Part shown: positions 49,801 to 59,644 of the stretch, in pieces
Position numbering within the stretch: the stretch's first letter is position 1
Layout of the letters: each line of letters starts with the position of its first letter
Origin: Haliclystus octoradiatus
Taxonomy: Eukaryota > Cnidaria > Staurozoa > Stauromedusae > Haliclystidae
Assembly: GCA_916610825.1 (NCBI GenBank)
Contig: OU744446.1
Span: 34,759,833-34,823,832, forward strand
Direction: 5' to 3'
DNA length: 64,000 bases
The notes under the pieces: generated by a model
What the model saw: the letters and a program-made list of their open reading frames with translations, nothing else
Told to the model about the DNA's origin: nothing
Database searches by the model: none
Program-made: the position numbers and the translations under genes

Positions 49801-51742
49801 GACCTGCAGTAAAATTTATCTATATAATCAATGTGTTCGACTGTTCACGAATTTCTCTACTCAAATGACATGCAACTAAACAAAATAATTATGATTAACA
49901 GTATATAAAGGACACACCGGAGTGTCTGGGTGTTGGAATTGTATACTTTTATATATCCAACTCAATTTTTAAACTCAAAAGTTCAGTAATACAATAAAGA
50001 CATATTAAATTTAATATATTGAGGATAAAGAACAAGAAATATTATGTCTCGAATGTATGGGACAAAAATGTATAGGACAAGCGCTGTTACATTCATAGCA
50101 ATTGAGTTCGAAAGTAATGTAAAATTGCAATAATTGTCATGATAAATACCTTCGTAAGCTATTGCAACACTCGAGCAGTATAGAGAAAATCTTCAAATCT
50201 TTATGGATAGATATAACGGAAAAGTACCATTAACAAATCCTTAATATCTATCTCTCTCCCCCTTTTACAAGGCCCTTACTCTTCAATGAAAATGAACAAG
50301 GTTAAGAAGATGATGATCACGCCGACTGCTTAATTTGTGTAGGTTGGTTTCCGGAGACCATCAAATTAGTATATCTGTGGTATTCCATTATTTATTCCCC
50401 TGTATGGGCTGCATTTATATGGTTGCCTGGAGACGTTTGTTGGAATTGTGATTGTTTGGGCTGGAGCATCATCATAAAGTAGACAGTAATAAAACAAAAG
50501 GAAGTTCATTGCCTTCAAAGACGTGCGTTTCAACTCCATTTATGTATAATTTTGGATCAACACAGTGAACGCAAAAGTTGACGCTGCGAAAAAAACTCCC
50601 AAAATTTGTATCAATTTTCCTGAATCCGCTGTTGCAGGTGGCTGTCTAAGAAATTTTCCTCAAAAAATCTATATCTTTAATATTTTTTTGCAAGTAAAAT
50701 GAAATCAATCACGAACATATTGAAAAAGATATAGACTAAGGCATTCGTTTGGATATAATTGCACTTTTTCAGCGCATCACAAACCAACCGTCCTATGCCC
50801 TGAATTTTTAATGGTGCCGACTAATTAAAATCCCTGCTTTTTATTTTTCTATTATGATTAAAAATTTGTTAGTACCACAATCAAAACAAAACAATTAATA
50901 ATGTGATACAAGACGTCATAACCGTCTAATATTCTATTTTTAGATTTATTTAATTCTTTTGTTGATAAAAGTAGGTACTATCTCTAAATTGTATACTTCA
51001 GCCAAATTCCAACAGAATTGAATAAGAAACAAAACAAAAAGATTAGGCCCAGACAGTCCCCTTAGCTTTTTCAATTTTTTTTCACAAATCAAATTCAAAA
51101 CAAAACGTTTTCATTCTTGAGATTTCAATTCACCTTATTTCTGCCCGCAAGATTATCAACCTATGAAATTTTTAAAATCTCTAAATTTCTTTATGCAATG
51201 ATATCAAATAAACTATCAATGAAGAGTTTATTATTTCAAAACAATGCCAGAATTATGATAATATTCATACAAAAAATACGTTACTGTATATGGTTATATT
51301 GACACAAGTGTTTCTTTATTTCCCGACTATGGATTATCAGTATTATTTTTCCAGTGAGACGTACATTAATCACGAACATACCACAAATAACTTATTTACA
51401 AACAGACGCAATAATAAGTATAAGTAGATTTATATCTATCTTGTATTATTTCTCTAGATCTTCACTAAACTTTTTGCTCAATCAGTATTCACTTGCATAA
51501 TTTAGTAAGCGGACACTTACTTCGCAATACAAAATGTTCTCATTCATAGATTTTTATCTTCTTTTCTAGTGGATGGAGGTTGGAGTGCATTTTCTAATAA
51601 TGCAGTGTGTAGCAATCTTTGTGGTAGTGGTATTAAAGTTGAGACACGTACGTGCGATAATCCTTCTCCAGTTGGCATTGGTGCTGATTGTGTAGGCAGC
51701 AGTGCTTGGACAGTGCATTGCTTCGATACCTCTGGTTGCTAA
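22699..51742 (+). CDS. Secreted multi-TSP1 protein gene, 7 predicted exons, 380 residues
   Basis: Predicted extracellular protein with a signal peptide and six thrombospondin type-1 modules. Exons: 22699-22813, 27446-27619, 29116-29283, 36148-36318, 38286-38465, 46481-46642 and 51570-51742. All introns are phase 1 with GT...AG; the total of 1,143 bases equals 380 codons plus stop, which supports the model. One module per exon, each opening with Val-x-Gly-Trp/Phe, is the classic shuffled-exon layout. The O-fucose-type motif C-x-x-T-C-G occurs in modules 1, 2 and 4 and is altered in 3, 5 and 6. No transmembrane segment, EGF, protease or spacer domain is seen, so it resembles short TSP1-only matrix or defence proteins more than ADAMTS. 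Introns run 1.5-8.0 kb and are full of repeats. Extra exons could have been missed. Confidence 0.8.
23639..23945. repeat. Perfect (TTTCTA)n microsatellite, about 51 copies, in intron 1
   Basis: About 307 bases of uninterrupted hexamer, ending at TTTCTAG. The long Phe-Leu and Phe-Tyr frames over it are by-products. It is not the animal telomere hexamer TTAGGG. Confidence 0.98.
24030..27445. other. Rest of intron 1
   Basis: AT-rich with no recognisable gene. It contains imperfect ATC-rich repeats at 26,303-26,350 and around 27,332-27,352, and a pair of TGATCA sites at 25,711-25,745 near a palindromic CATCATGATCAG. Frame 26,860-26,958 (FIRDAMPFNLRPPAIG) looks coding-like but I cannot place it. 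Confidence 0.3.
27446..27619 (+). CDS. TSP1 gene exon 2: module 1
   Basis: Flanked by TTTGCAG and GTATGTG. Residues V-QCHEWTGWTACDVTCGTGTR: the W-x-x-W (C-mannosylation type) and CDVTCG (O-fucosylation type) motifs are both present. The second half is atypical, rich in His and Tyr (SHCYKTITQSCHSYYVC), so this module diverges from the others after the first strand. Confidence 0.75.
28037..28330. mobile_element. 294-bp foldback MITE in intron 2
   Basis: Long imperfect inverted repeat: GTAGGTCATCT on the left and AGATGACCTAC on the right, with GCATCTGGTACCTTT inside mirrored by AAAGGTACAAGATGC. Outer ends are CAGC...GCTG. No clean target duplication. Confidence 0.65.
29116..29283 (+). CDS. TSP1 gene exon 3: module 2
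   Basis: Canonical six-cysteine TSP1: NGGWSAY, CSVTCGGGTKVGTRTC, then C-x-G...C...C ending DLCPG. It carries the O-fucose-type CSVTCG and the Arg of the TRTC strand that stacks on Trp. Acceptor TTCTAG, donor GTGAAT. Confidence 0.85.
30385..30601. mobile_element. 217-bp MITE with CCCGGGGG-TAACTC termini
   Basis: Left end CCCGGGGGGTAACTC, right end GAGTTACCCCCGGG. Flanks TATAAAGG and TATAAAAG could be an 8-bp duplication with one mismatch. The interior GGTATACGGGGACGTGCC recalls a repeat common in marine invertebrate genomes (memory, not checked). Confidence 0.75.
31097..31480. mobile_element. 384-bp MITE with ~70-bp terminal inverted repeats
   Basis: The left arm begins GTAGCCTACGTTACAGAC and the right arm ends GTCTGTAACGCAGACTAC. 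Both arms also share GCGATTCATTCAC, AGGGTCTGTGTGA-type sequence and TTCTCTGTCC at their inner ends. Flanks AAAAGAC/AAGAGAC are an imperfect 7-bp match. Confidence 0.8.
33310..33480 (-). pseudogene. LINE ORF2 C-terminal fragment in intron 3
   Basis: The minus strand reads VVPWWNDLPIEVVSSKSL then SIFKCKLSIID, a typical non-LTR ORF2 end. A frameshift lies just upstream. The LINE tail at 36.5 kb has the comparable VIPWWNSLSEKLVTSSS, so the two are related. Confidence 0.65.
34898..34953. repeat. 56-bp near-perfect palindrome
   Basis: Arms CGTGCAGGTATAGGTCTATA and TATAGACCTATACCTGCACG around a central CCGCACATGTGCGG-type core. Only one of 28 base pairs is mismatched (34918/34933). There is no spacer, so it could extrude as a cruciform. 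Not obviously part of a larger element. Confidence 0.95.
36148..36318 (+). CDS. TSP1 gene exon 4: module 3
   Basis: EGGWSGYSILDPCTGCGPG: the first cysteine pair is closed up (C-T-G-C), losing the O-fucose-type site. It continues TRQCNNPAPQNNGGTC and ends IPCDG. Acceptor ATCCTAG, donor GTAAGG. Confidence 0.85.
36520..36873 (+). pseudogene. LINE ORF2 C-terminal fragment in intron 4
   Basis: The frame reads NYADRLNKLDIESLEARRIK, ADLSLIYKILHG, then CCRVIPWWNSLSEKLV and FSTFKRGLDE, ending at TAA 36,871-36,873. This is the classic thumb/C-terminus of CR1/L2-type LINEs, uninterrupted over about 115 codons, so the insertion is not old. It sits about 200 bp after exon 4. Confidence 0.8.
37314..37908. 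mobile_element. 595-bp Harbinger-like MITE in intron 4
   Basis: Terminal inverted repeats of about 45 bp: GGGACCGTTCATTATTTA on the left and TAAATAATGAACGGTCCC on the right, with mirrored inner GGGGGGAGGTACCGAAGAG. It is flanked by TTA on both sides, the 3-bp target duplication of PIF/Harbinger elements (family knowledge). No transposase inside. Confidence 0.85.
38286..38465 (+). CDS. TSP1 gene exon 5: module 4
   Basis: DGAWSEWAIDSTCTDTCGGG: W-x-x-W and the O-fucose-type CTDTCG are both present, the most canonical module. It ends NPDPCPG. Acceptor TTTATAG, donor GTAATG. Confidence 0.87.
38857..38960. mobile_element. One end of a hAT-like element
   Basis: CAGGGGCGGATACAGAAAAT followed by GGGGCGATGCCCC. 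The CAGGGGCGGAT-CAG start is a common hAT terminus (family knowledge). No matching right end was seen within the intron. Confidence 0.4.
41539..41833 (+). pseudogene. LINE reverse transcriptase fragment, copy 1
   Basis: GVPQGDSLSPTLFLLYISDL then NILIFADGLVSYSKDQ. The catalytic F-A-D-D box is mutated to F-A-D-G. It ends at the hAT element left edge. Confidence 0.85.
41834..42052. mobile_element. hAT-type element, left 219 bp only (copy 1)
   Basis: CATAGGCGTAGGAGCTGGGG start preceded by GGTCTGGA; cut off where the second duplication unit begins. Confidence 0.85.
43962..44257 (+). pseudogene. LINE reverse transcriptase fragment, copy 2
   Basis: Same as copy 1 but with an intact NILIFADDLVIYSKDQ box. 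Followed by the hAT element and then, at 45,694, by the rest of the same domain. Confidence 0.85.
44258..45685. mobile_element. 1,428-bp hAT-type non-autonomous element
   Basis: Left terminus CATAGGCGTAGGAGC, right terminus GCCCCTACGCCTATG, an inverted repeat of about 12-15 bp. It is flanked by the perfect 8-bp duplication GGTCTGGA (44,250-44,257 and 45,686-45,693), the hAT signature. No transposase frame inside. Confidence 0.9.
45694..46095 (+). pseudogene. LINE reverse transcriptase, C-terminal continuation
   Basis: Continues the domain split by the hAT element: DILSDWCSSNVLQVNLNKTN, YLGITLQTSLSFNLHVLNKK, then KHLRRVSIESFIKIFHMK and VTYGFEVIAPYLTKTE. Small frame changes occur near 45,740-45,790. 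The fragment becomes unreadable after about 46,095. Confidence 0.75.
46481..46642 (+). CDS. TSP1 gene exon 6: module 5
   Basis: DGGFTDWEDTPGECCFTGFQ: the first Trp is replaced by Phe and the cysteine pair is adjacent (CC). TRTCTNPAPVGSGNDC and DPQCG are normal. Acceptor TTATTTAG, donor GTAAGC. Confidence 0.82.
47640..47938 (+). mobile_element. Interspersed repeat with heat-shock-element-like array, copy A
   Basis: Matches the reverse complement of 52,582-52,880 over about 300 bp with clear divergence. The right end carries TTC at 47891, 47901, 47911, 47921 and 47931, with GAA at 47906 and 47926 (GAT at 47916): alternating TTCnnGAA pentamers as in heat-shock elements. Family unknown. Confidence 0.75.
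47891..47934 (+). promoter_or_regulatory. Heat-shock-element-like array
   Basis: Inverted TTC/GAA pentamers at 5-bp steps from 47,901 to 47,933 with one imperfect unit. Three adjacent inverted nGAAn units suffice for HSF binding (established knowledge); here seven are in register. Activity is inferred only. Confidence 0.5.
48489..49472. mobile_element. 984-bp hAT-like element with CCGATTA subterminal repeats
   Basis: Ends GTGATGAGCCGA and TCGGCTCATCAC form an inverted repeat. Both subterminal regions (48,497-48,590 and 49,388-49,465) are crowded with CCGATTA in the same orientation. TGATG-GCCGATTA ends recall hAT elements. No clean 8-bp duplication and no transposase. Confidence 0.65.
51570..51742 (+). 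CDS. TSP1 gene exon 7: module 6 and stop
   Basis: DGGWSAFSNNAVCSNLCGSG, ETRTCDNPSPVGIGADC and a final DTSGC followed at once by TAA (51,740-51,742). The O-fucose-type Thr is replaced by Leu. Ending on the last cysteine of the module is typical of short TSP1 proteins. Candidate poly(A) signals: ATTAAA at 51,925 and AATAAA near 52,407. Confidence 0.87.
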
Positions 51743-51960
51743 CTCCTTTATGTGTTTAAAACAGGACTTAATTTACCTGTAATCAATTAACTATGTTTTT
51801 CTAATAATTAATTTATGTGTTACAAACTTTATCATTGCTCACAAGTAGAAATTAGTAACGTAACTGAATGCCTTTTAAATTGTTGCAATAATACCAAGAT
51901 GATCTTGATATCTTTTTAAATTTAATTAAATTGTCTTTTCAACAATAATATTGTTATTTT

Positions 51961-52550
51961 AAACTGAAATTGCCTTCAAGACTCAACTACAATGATTTCA
52001 AGTTAAAACAGCATGCATTGAAAGAATCTGAAAACACCAACAGAAACAATAAGCTCCTTTCAATACTAAACGTTAATTCACTGTTTGAAATCTGTGAAAG
52101 ATTTGAATGAGCATTCTAAATCTGAAGCAATGCAATGATTCCAGCAAATGCTACAGAACAAGTTTGGGAAATGTGCTTGTAAATCTTGTTCAGAAAGGAC
52201 AATGCATGGTTATATGTGTGCAACCTCTACAATGGAAGAGAGTTTAACAGAAATTGAAAATAGCCTGATTACCTTAATTCAGAGGGAAGTGGTGCCATCT
52301 ACTTCTGGTCAAGGCAAATTATTTGCATAAGCTGTAATATCAAATATAAAAACGGTTGTTGACGAGGGTAGAATTTAAAATATGTTTAAAGGCAAATGAG
52401 CAAGATAAATAAAGTATTTGCACATTAATCTTAGCAAATATTCCTATCACAGTTGGAGGAGAAACTGGCGATCTGGCTGAGATATCAAATGACGAAACTA
52501 ATGCAGTAGCAATGTTCAACTCAATTGTTGCTAGGGCGATGCCATTGTAA
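51961..52550 (+). other. Coding-like pieces, unrecognised
   Basis: Three short frames look non-random: 51,961-52,110 (LPSRLNYNDFKLKQHALKES), 52,148-52,330 (FGKCACKSCSERTMHGYMC) and 52,437-52,550 (ITVGGETGDLAEISNDETNA), the last after an AG acceptor. They may be parts of one decayed element. No family recognised. Confidence 0.25.
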
Positions 52551-52581
52551 CTGCAACAATAAGACTAATAATAGACTGTAT

Positions 52582-52880
52582 AGGAACCTTCCTGAAACAG
52601 GTAGAACATTCTAGAACATAGGAGAACCTACATGATCCTCCGCATGACTCACAATGACTATGAATGATCTAGCAGCTTCCCAGTAGTGTTTATGTTAAAC
52701 TCTATAAATACTATAAATGAGAACTCTACCGGAACTATGGGAACTTAATGTGCAGTTTACTATCGACATCAAATTCGAAATATTATTATCATTTATGAGA
52801 AGAAATATATCAATCATATCAACCTACGTTTTTATCCTTGTTTCTTCAGCATAAATCTGCAGTTCTCATCAAAACAATTC
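52582..52880 (-). mobile_element. Interspersed repeat with heat-shock-element-like array, copy B
   Basis: Inverted relative to copy A at 47.6-47.9 kb. GAA occurs at 52584, 52594, 52604, 52614 and 52624, TTC at 52589 and 52609, so the 10-bp register is kept although other bases have diverged. The similarity ends at GGAACC on this side, probably the element terminus. Confidence 0.75.
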
Positions 52881-53742
52881 TAATGCAAATAACACAGTAA
52901 TTTATACCTATCCATTGTTGAAAGTGACCTTGATAAATTCATAATCTCCTACGAAACTATTGATTGCAAGAAGACTACTCAAAGAAGACTCAAAATTCCA
53001 GGGAATCAATGTGTGTCCCAGTTGAAATTTGCAATCACGTCAACAGCAAGTCTACAACAGTAGACTTGAAATCAATATTGTGTGCAGTAAAGTTGTACTC
53101 TGAAACACGAGTGATAGAAGATAAGTAGTGTCTGTAATGGGGCCATTTTAGATTGCGCATGTCTTGAAAAAATAACGCGTACGATTGCTCACAATCTCTC
53201 ACATGTTGGTAAGACAAAATGGATTCATCTGTTTTTGTTTTGAAAAAGAAGAAAGCGATATTTGTTTTAAGTTTATATGCTTGCTTAGATTAGTTGAAAG
53301 ACTTAGAAAGGTATCACAACTCAAGAGAAATCATTATTCAACATAATTATACACTCGTGTTGGAGTGATTACACGTTATCGACAATGGTTATTTACTTTA
53401 AAACAGTAAAGTCAATGTGGCATATCAATATTGGCGAAGAAATAGGCAATTACTCAACTAAGTATCTGTCGTATATTATCAGAAGTTCACATAAAGAGAA
53501 CAACAGTCTGCATTGGCCATTAAGTAGAATCTAATCTTCATGTTTCACACACAAGATTATAGATAATGTAAAGACTAAATAAACGAGGCCACGTAATAGT
53601 GTATAGGAAGCTGCTCCATTATCAACTAATACAGAGGCTATTGGATAACCGTTATATGACTACTTCCCCTCTTCTAGGTTCAGATAATATATTAAGTAGC
53701 AAGATAATAAAAAGAAGAAAGATATATAATTACATTATATAT

Positions 53743-54238
53743 TCATACATCATCAATGCCATATCGAGACGGTGGCTTAGATTCTCTAGAAGAAGGCCTA
53801 GGTCCACCATTAGAGGCGTTATCTAAGTCACGGGTCGATACATTGTCGCTCGAGTCAGTGTAATCAATCTGATTTGAATACCGTTCCCCATTATTTAAGT
53901 TGGGTTGCACCTCAGAAACTTCAGATGGTAGTCGACAAATTTGATTATTTGAAGCAAGCCCTGTACGTCCCTCCAATTTCAGCCATGACTGCACGTTCTG
54001 CTAAACCATTAGATCGCGGAAAATTTTCTGGATATTCCAATTTGTAGCAGCCAAAACTCGCAAGCCAATGGACAATGTCGTCATTGATAAATTCACGCGC
54101 GTTGTCAGAAAGAAGATGTTTCGCAACTCCGAAGCGGGAGTATAGGGCCGAAAATATACGTATAATATGCGGGGTTGATCTATCAGGGCATGTAAATGCT
54201 TCAAACCACCCTATACCTGCACAGTAAAATCCATTTGC
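53743..54238 (-). pseudogene. Gypsy integrase core and tail fragment
   Basis: Minus strand: GIGWFEAFTCPDRSTPHIIR, LYSRFGVAKHLLSDNAREF (second catalytic Asp), then LEYPENFPRSNGLAERAV (catalytic Glu). A frame break follows, after which KLEGRTGLASNNQICRLPSE leads to the basic tail RPSSRESKPPSRYGIDD. The first Asp region and zinc domain are missing. Related to the tail at 3.0-3.3 kb and different from the intact Gypsy at 13-18 kb. Confidence 0.8.
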
Positions 54239-54609
54239 TAGGGTGGGCTTTTATTCCTGTTTTAAGAAAGACATTTTCTTAAAAGAAGAAAATGAGTGGT
54301 GTGAATATTTCATAGAAGAATTTATTTTCTTGAATCAAGAAAATTTTCTAAGCGAGACTAAAAATGCTCGAATTATTGAGAAGATCGGAGCAATTCCATT
54401 AATCTAGAATAATTTGCTAGCCTAGTTTAAATTTGCTTGTTATCATGTATTTGGATATATAAAGATATAGAGTATCAATTATGTTGAAATTAGCCCTATA
54501 AATTCATACTGTTTTGTGCTCTTGGTTCATAAATTCAATATTCTACTCTTTTTAACAGTTAGATAATGGATCTTGAAGTAGAAATTATAATATACAGAAA
54601 ACCTTTATA

Positions 54610-55320
54610 ATTGGTTGAAATTCTTATTATCCTACGTCTCAGATAACAGATTTAGCCCAAATTAATCTGGCAATCTAGGAAAGCTCTCAAAATATCAACA
54701 CGAAAATTGACAATACTTTTTGCTCATAAAATCAAAATTTCTAGACATATATTTAGCGGAATTGATCATGGTAGTTAGTTTAGCCTATGTGAAATAGATA
54801 ATATTATGATGTTAAAAAATTTAATGATTATTTTAAACTCCAATTATGTTAAGGGTGTCGATTTAGTTAAAATCAACAAGATAATTCACAATACTTTTTG
54901 CTCCTAAAATCAAAACTTTTCAACATGATCTAGCAAAATTACACATGGTAGTTAGTTTACCCTTTGCGAAATAGATAATATGATTGATGCTGAAAATATT
55001 TATTGATTAGATGAAATTCTAAGTATGCTAAGGATATTGATTTTGTTAATATCAACACGATAATTCACAATGATTTTTGGTAATAAATTCAAATCTTCTC
55101 AACATTATTTAGCAAAATTAATCATGGTAGTTAGTTTAGCCTACGTGAAATAGATAATATGGTTGATGTTGAAAAATTTTAATGATGAACTGAAATTCCA
55201 ATTATTCCAACGGTAATGATTCTGTTAATATCAACACGATAATTCACAATGCTATTTGCTCATAAATTCAAAACTTCTCAAAATTACTTAGCAAAATTAA
55301 TCGTTGCAGTTAGTTTAGCA
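54610..55320. repeat. ~178-bp tandem repeat, nearly four copies
   Basis: The landmark G(T/C)AGTTAGTTTA starts at 54771, 54948, 55127 and 55306 (spacings 177-179). Units share ATATCAACACGATAATTCAC and GAAATAGATAATAT. Divergence between units is noticeable. Confidence 0.9.
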
Positions 55321-55329
55321 AATTAAATA

Positions 55330-56257
55330 AAAGTTCCTTTGCAAAACATTTCAAAGCAAAAGATAGCGACAAACAACTACAAGTAGCGATTGTTGAAAAT
55401 TTTTCGGTATTATACATTATACCATCGTCAATTCCAAAGAAATATTAATTTACAAATTGCTTATTAGTCCAATAGACCTGTGGAAGATCTGAAACAAATT
55501 GCAACACAAATTCGTTTTGCAAAGACTTGTTTAGAGGGTACAAGAGAGTGTCCAAACGAAATCTAAAAAAATCTACCCACGCAAAGTGTCAGAATCAAGA
55601 GATTAAGATTAGGGGCTTACCATGAAGACATGAAAATGAGGCTAAGATAAAATCAGAAGTTTATTGGCCTTGATGATTTCAAATTTAGAACAAATGTTAT
55701 GTAGTTCAGCCTCATGGTCTAAGCTTCACTAGGATGAAGTAAGAGCTGAATTTTCCAAAAGATAAAGTAATAATTGAGGCAGTAAAAGGATCAATAAAAT
55801 CAACTAATTTATGTGCCAATGATCGGTTAACTATTAAACTATTTTAAACAGTATTTACAAAGCAGAATCAAATGTAAATAATTGCATAACATCAATAACA
55901 TAGATGATGAAAATAAACTATAATACTCAATTGCATTTACTTTAAAGCTATATATAAAAACGATATGGATTGCATGACTTTTGAGGTATTTATTTGCAAT
56001 AAAATTATAGACAAAATAAGATGTTTGATCAGCTAGATTTTCAATATCTTTTAATTGGTAATGCTGACTCACTGTGAGTAATAGCAGCTACTATTAATAT
56101 TTACATTATTATTATCAGTAACTATATTTCAGTGCATCTCAAAATATTTAAGTATTAAAATATGGAATTATAAAAAAACTATCTATCTACTAGATATCTA
56201 TTGTTCTGTGTTGCTTGAGCAATCAATGCTAACATCATTGACGTCATGAATTGGTAA
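55330..56257. other. Stretch without recognised features
   Basis: AT-rich; short frames lack motifs. Confidence 0.4.
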
Positions 56258-57112
56258 TTACGAATTTGCACAGTCAGAACCTTTGCAATTTCCACAAAAA
56301 GTAGAGCAATCTAAGTTATGTTTTTTACATGTGCAGTGCATACTACTGCAATCACTTAAACAGTTGCATTTAACAATGCACAAAATGGAATCAGGTGCTG
56401 GCGGAAGATCTGTCATCGCATGTAAAACTTTTCGAATGAAAAATTTCCAGCCCCACTCAGTTGGTAGCAAATCACACTCAAGGTCTATCCATTGCTGAAC
56501 TTGTAGGTATACTCGATCCGAGTGTTGCTTTGCAGCAGCTGACATTGGTGGTAGTTGCTCTGGCTTGACTTCAACTTTGCAATTCACAACCTTTTCACAA
56601 TAGCGGCGATAACGTAGTGTGTCAAGTGTTTTTTTCAGAACCACCATACAAATCCAGAAATGCCTGCTCCCCTGCTGCAGATATAGCATCTTTATTCCTT
56701 AATTTCTTATTAAAATTTCCCCTGAATTTTGAAAATTTTTATCAGATTTAAACTTTTTCAAAGATATACACCTTTTCGTAATCCAAAAACTCTTGAGGTA
56801 GTATCACAACAGAGAAAGGCATGCAAAAATAGCATGTTGTCACATAAAACTTCATCTAAGAGCTCTAGAAATTTTATTTTCCACGTAAGGTTTTTATTTG
56901 ATTTTTTTTTCTTCTGGCTTAAAACACAGCTGATGTGATAATAGGTCATTTGCATGATAACATAATAAAATTAACAAATCGGTATAGTCACCAACCAAAA
57001 CAGTATTCTGATACCTGGAACTTTCTATTGTGTTTGCTACAATCAGGTTATCTGCATCACCAGATGCATGAAAACAAAGAGACCGAGATTCAAGAAGATA
57101 CCCGGACAACAT
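56258..57112 (-). pseudogene. C-terminal part of large PIN-like/CXC cysteine-rich family
   Basis: Minus strand, high to low: SGDADNLIVANTIESSRYQN and VLVGDYTDLLILLCYHA (Asp-rich, PIN/FEN-like nuclease signature), then FLHAFLCCDTTSRVFGLRKG, and at 56,689-56,258 LPPMSAAAKQHSDRVYLQVQ, WGWKFFIRKV, LPPAPDSI and a CxC cluster KCNCLSDCSSMHCTCKKHNL ending CGNCKGSDCANS. I recall this string of motifs from large uncharacterised, often multicopy proteins of cnidarians, molluscs and arthropods; function unknown, probably mobile-element related. Frame shifts separate the pieces. Confidence 0.65.
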
Positions 57113-59644
57113 CAGTAGAAATCTTGCTTATTTTCTACATTTGAAAGGAAGTCGTCGTTTTAATTGTACAAATCAGGTCGTTTGCAATTTAACTCTTAAT
57201 CCCACTTTACTTTGTTTTCTACACAGATGTAAATAATGAAGAAGGGAACGTGCAAAGTTCAAATCTGAATATACTTTATAGATGTAAACTAAGCCTAGAG
57301 GCTAAAATTAATTTCTGGAATAAAAGCTGTGGATCCACATGAATTTCGTGTTCACCCAATTTAATTAAAGTTTTTGATGTCATTGTGACCACATTGCTAT
57401 TTTTTTTAAACACACTAGTATCCAGTTAAACACCGAACGAGCATATAGTGTAAAGCGCATTACAATGGTTTGAGATGTATGCAAGTAAGCAAGCTTGCAT
57501 TGCATGTATGAAGATTGAAATAAACATCATTTAAACAGTTCGTAAATAAAATGAGCAAGAAAATGTATATATTATCCTCACCTATGTGACTGACGATCCA
57601 AGGGTAGAAATTAGGTACAAATCTGATTTGATTCAAAATTCATGCCAATGAAATATTCAATAAATCAATGATTAGTTACATACATTTAAAAGATTTAAAC
57701 TCCGTGACCCGTGTATTTGAGTTTGAGTTTGAAATGAGCTTTATTATCTCGATTACGAAACTTTTTAGTTATGTTGTAGTAGTCTATAGTGAGTTCAATT
57801 ATATCCTTGTTTGTGTGACACATTCCACACTAAAAATTTAAATTGAATTTCGGGCAAATATGAAAATAAAATAGTAAAACTCGTGTAATTTTGAATGTAT
57901 TAGTGCTAAAGCTCCCAAATATGCAAAAGGTATATCGTCGGGCAAAATTGAAAAATACTACCCCTGTAAGAAATTATTCGCAATTCCTTTGCAATTTCTC
58001 AGTCTTAATATCGTAGTTATTCCTGAATTCCTTACAACTGCTGATCGTTGCCTATCTACGGACAGTCTCCCCTCTCCTGTTGGTGGTGTTTCTTGTTGTC
58101 GCTACTGAAGTCTTTGTTTGCCTCTATATTTGTATTTCAGCTCAATGAACTCTTACGTTTCGAAAGCATAAATAGTGATATAAAATTGCTAAGATTGTAT
58201 CTGACTTTTCTCAGCACATTTAAAGTAGATCATATAGGATTTTTACGATCACAATATCGCAAACAGAATATAGCATTAAATTGTATCTGTGAGTTAAAAT
58301 TAACAGTACCGACCCGAGTACCGACAGTGTGGAATCCAGTTCCATTAAACACCATTAGCAACACCTTGTCAACTTTTATGTATTGCACAACTTAAATAAT
58401 GATTTTGTTGTTTATAGATTGAATCAAAACCGAAAAAAGTTAAAGTTATATCAATTTAAGAGCTAAACAAACATGCGAGTCCTTACATCTTCTATATAGT
58501 AATCTCGATGAGGTAATTAAAATTATTCCCTTATTGTAATTCAATGATTCAACCAATCAATAACGTACTTGAAATCTGATTAATTTTTTTATAAAAGACA
58601 CAAATTCCCGGCTATAAATCCCGTATTATCTTTAAAAGTGACATCTCTCTAATTGATTGGGAGGTATACAATGTCAAGGCAAAAATCTTAAACGCGCTTT
58701 TTGTATGAGCTATGATATGGCATGATATCATAGATCAAGTTTTGGTTGTAATTTGATTTTAGTATAAGATTAATTGTTTGAGTAGATTTTTATAAAGTAA
58801 CGTCTATTTCTTTATCAAGTAAACTTATACTTATAGTTTTTAATCTTAACTTTTGACTGACTTTTTATGTCTTATACATATTATTCCGTAACGCTATTAA
58901 CTGTCGCTGTAAACCGTTAATCAAATGCAAACGGTATTGTGTCCACGTTATATCGTTCATTATAATGCGATTGATTTAAAGGAGCACAAATGACGGGCAG
59001 GCGATACGCACTTAATATCACGTGCATGTTTATTGTTCATAACACAATGACATTGTTGACATGAATTTATAACAGATTAGGCCTGCGTATAGCAATAGTT
59101 TCAAAGCGAGATTGTTGAATTACGCTAAGCATATATTCAACTTGTGCTCGCAGCGGTCGCCGGTCAATCTTACCCCTTTAATATAATGTTGTTAAATTAT
59201 TTCGATATATCGTTCATATCAATCGCATTTCACTGTCATTTCCTCTTTTGAATATCAAAAGTATTTTTAATCGTCCTTGTCTAAAGAAAACTGCAGTAGA
59301 TTCTGATTACGTTATTATCATTTCGCATTTCACTGCTATTTCCTCTTTTGAATGACAAAAGTATTTGAAGCTACTGTTAGTAAGGAAAATTGGATGGCGA
59401 TTACCTAATTAATAGGAGTTTTTTGTCATGCTAAGTGTAAGGAATGTCTGCTGACGAGTACAATGCAACAAAGTTTGACCAGGAAAGTTGATTGGATGCT
59501 TGTATAGGCAGCAGAAGATACATTTTAATAATTTGAATAGCCTAAAACCATGCACAAAATCTGGCCTTTCTAGTGATATATCATGAATCATCCTCCGTGC
59601 AGTAGCGATTGAGTGATGATGCGTCATTGAACGCACAGACAGAC
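57113..59644. other. Gap inside the split pseudogene
   Basis: The middle of the cysteine-rich family protein should lie here but I cannot read it. A 115-residue plus-strand frame at 58,048-58,395 has no motif I know. This is either an insertion or heavily decayed sequence. Confidence 0.35.

Larger units (their letters stand above)
46643..51569. other. Intron 6
   Basis: Contains a short CA run (47,110-47,128), the first copy of the repeat with heat-shock-like motifs (47,640-47,938) and a hAT-like element (48,489-49,472). 49.5-51.5 kb is AT-rich with nothing I can name. Confidence 0.5.

Noticed and set aside
54206-54223. CCTATACCTGCAC shared with the 34.9-kb palindrome
   Set aside because: Thirteen bases within an integrase coding fragment; no further similarity, so chance is likely.
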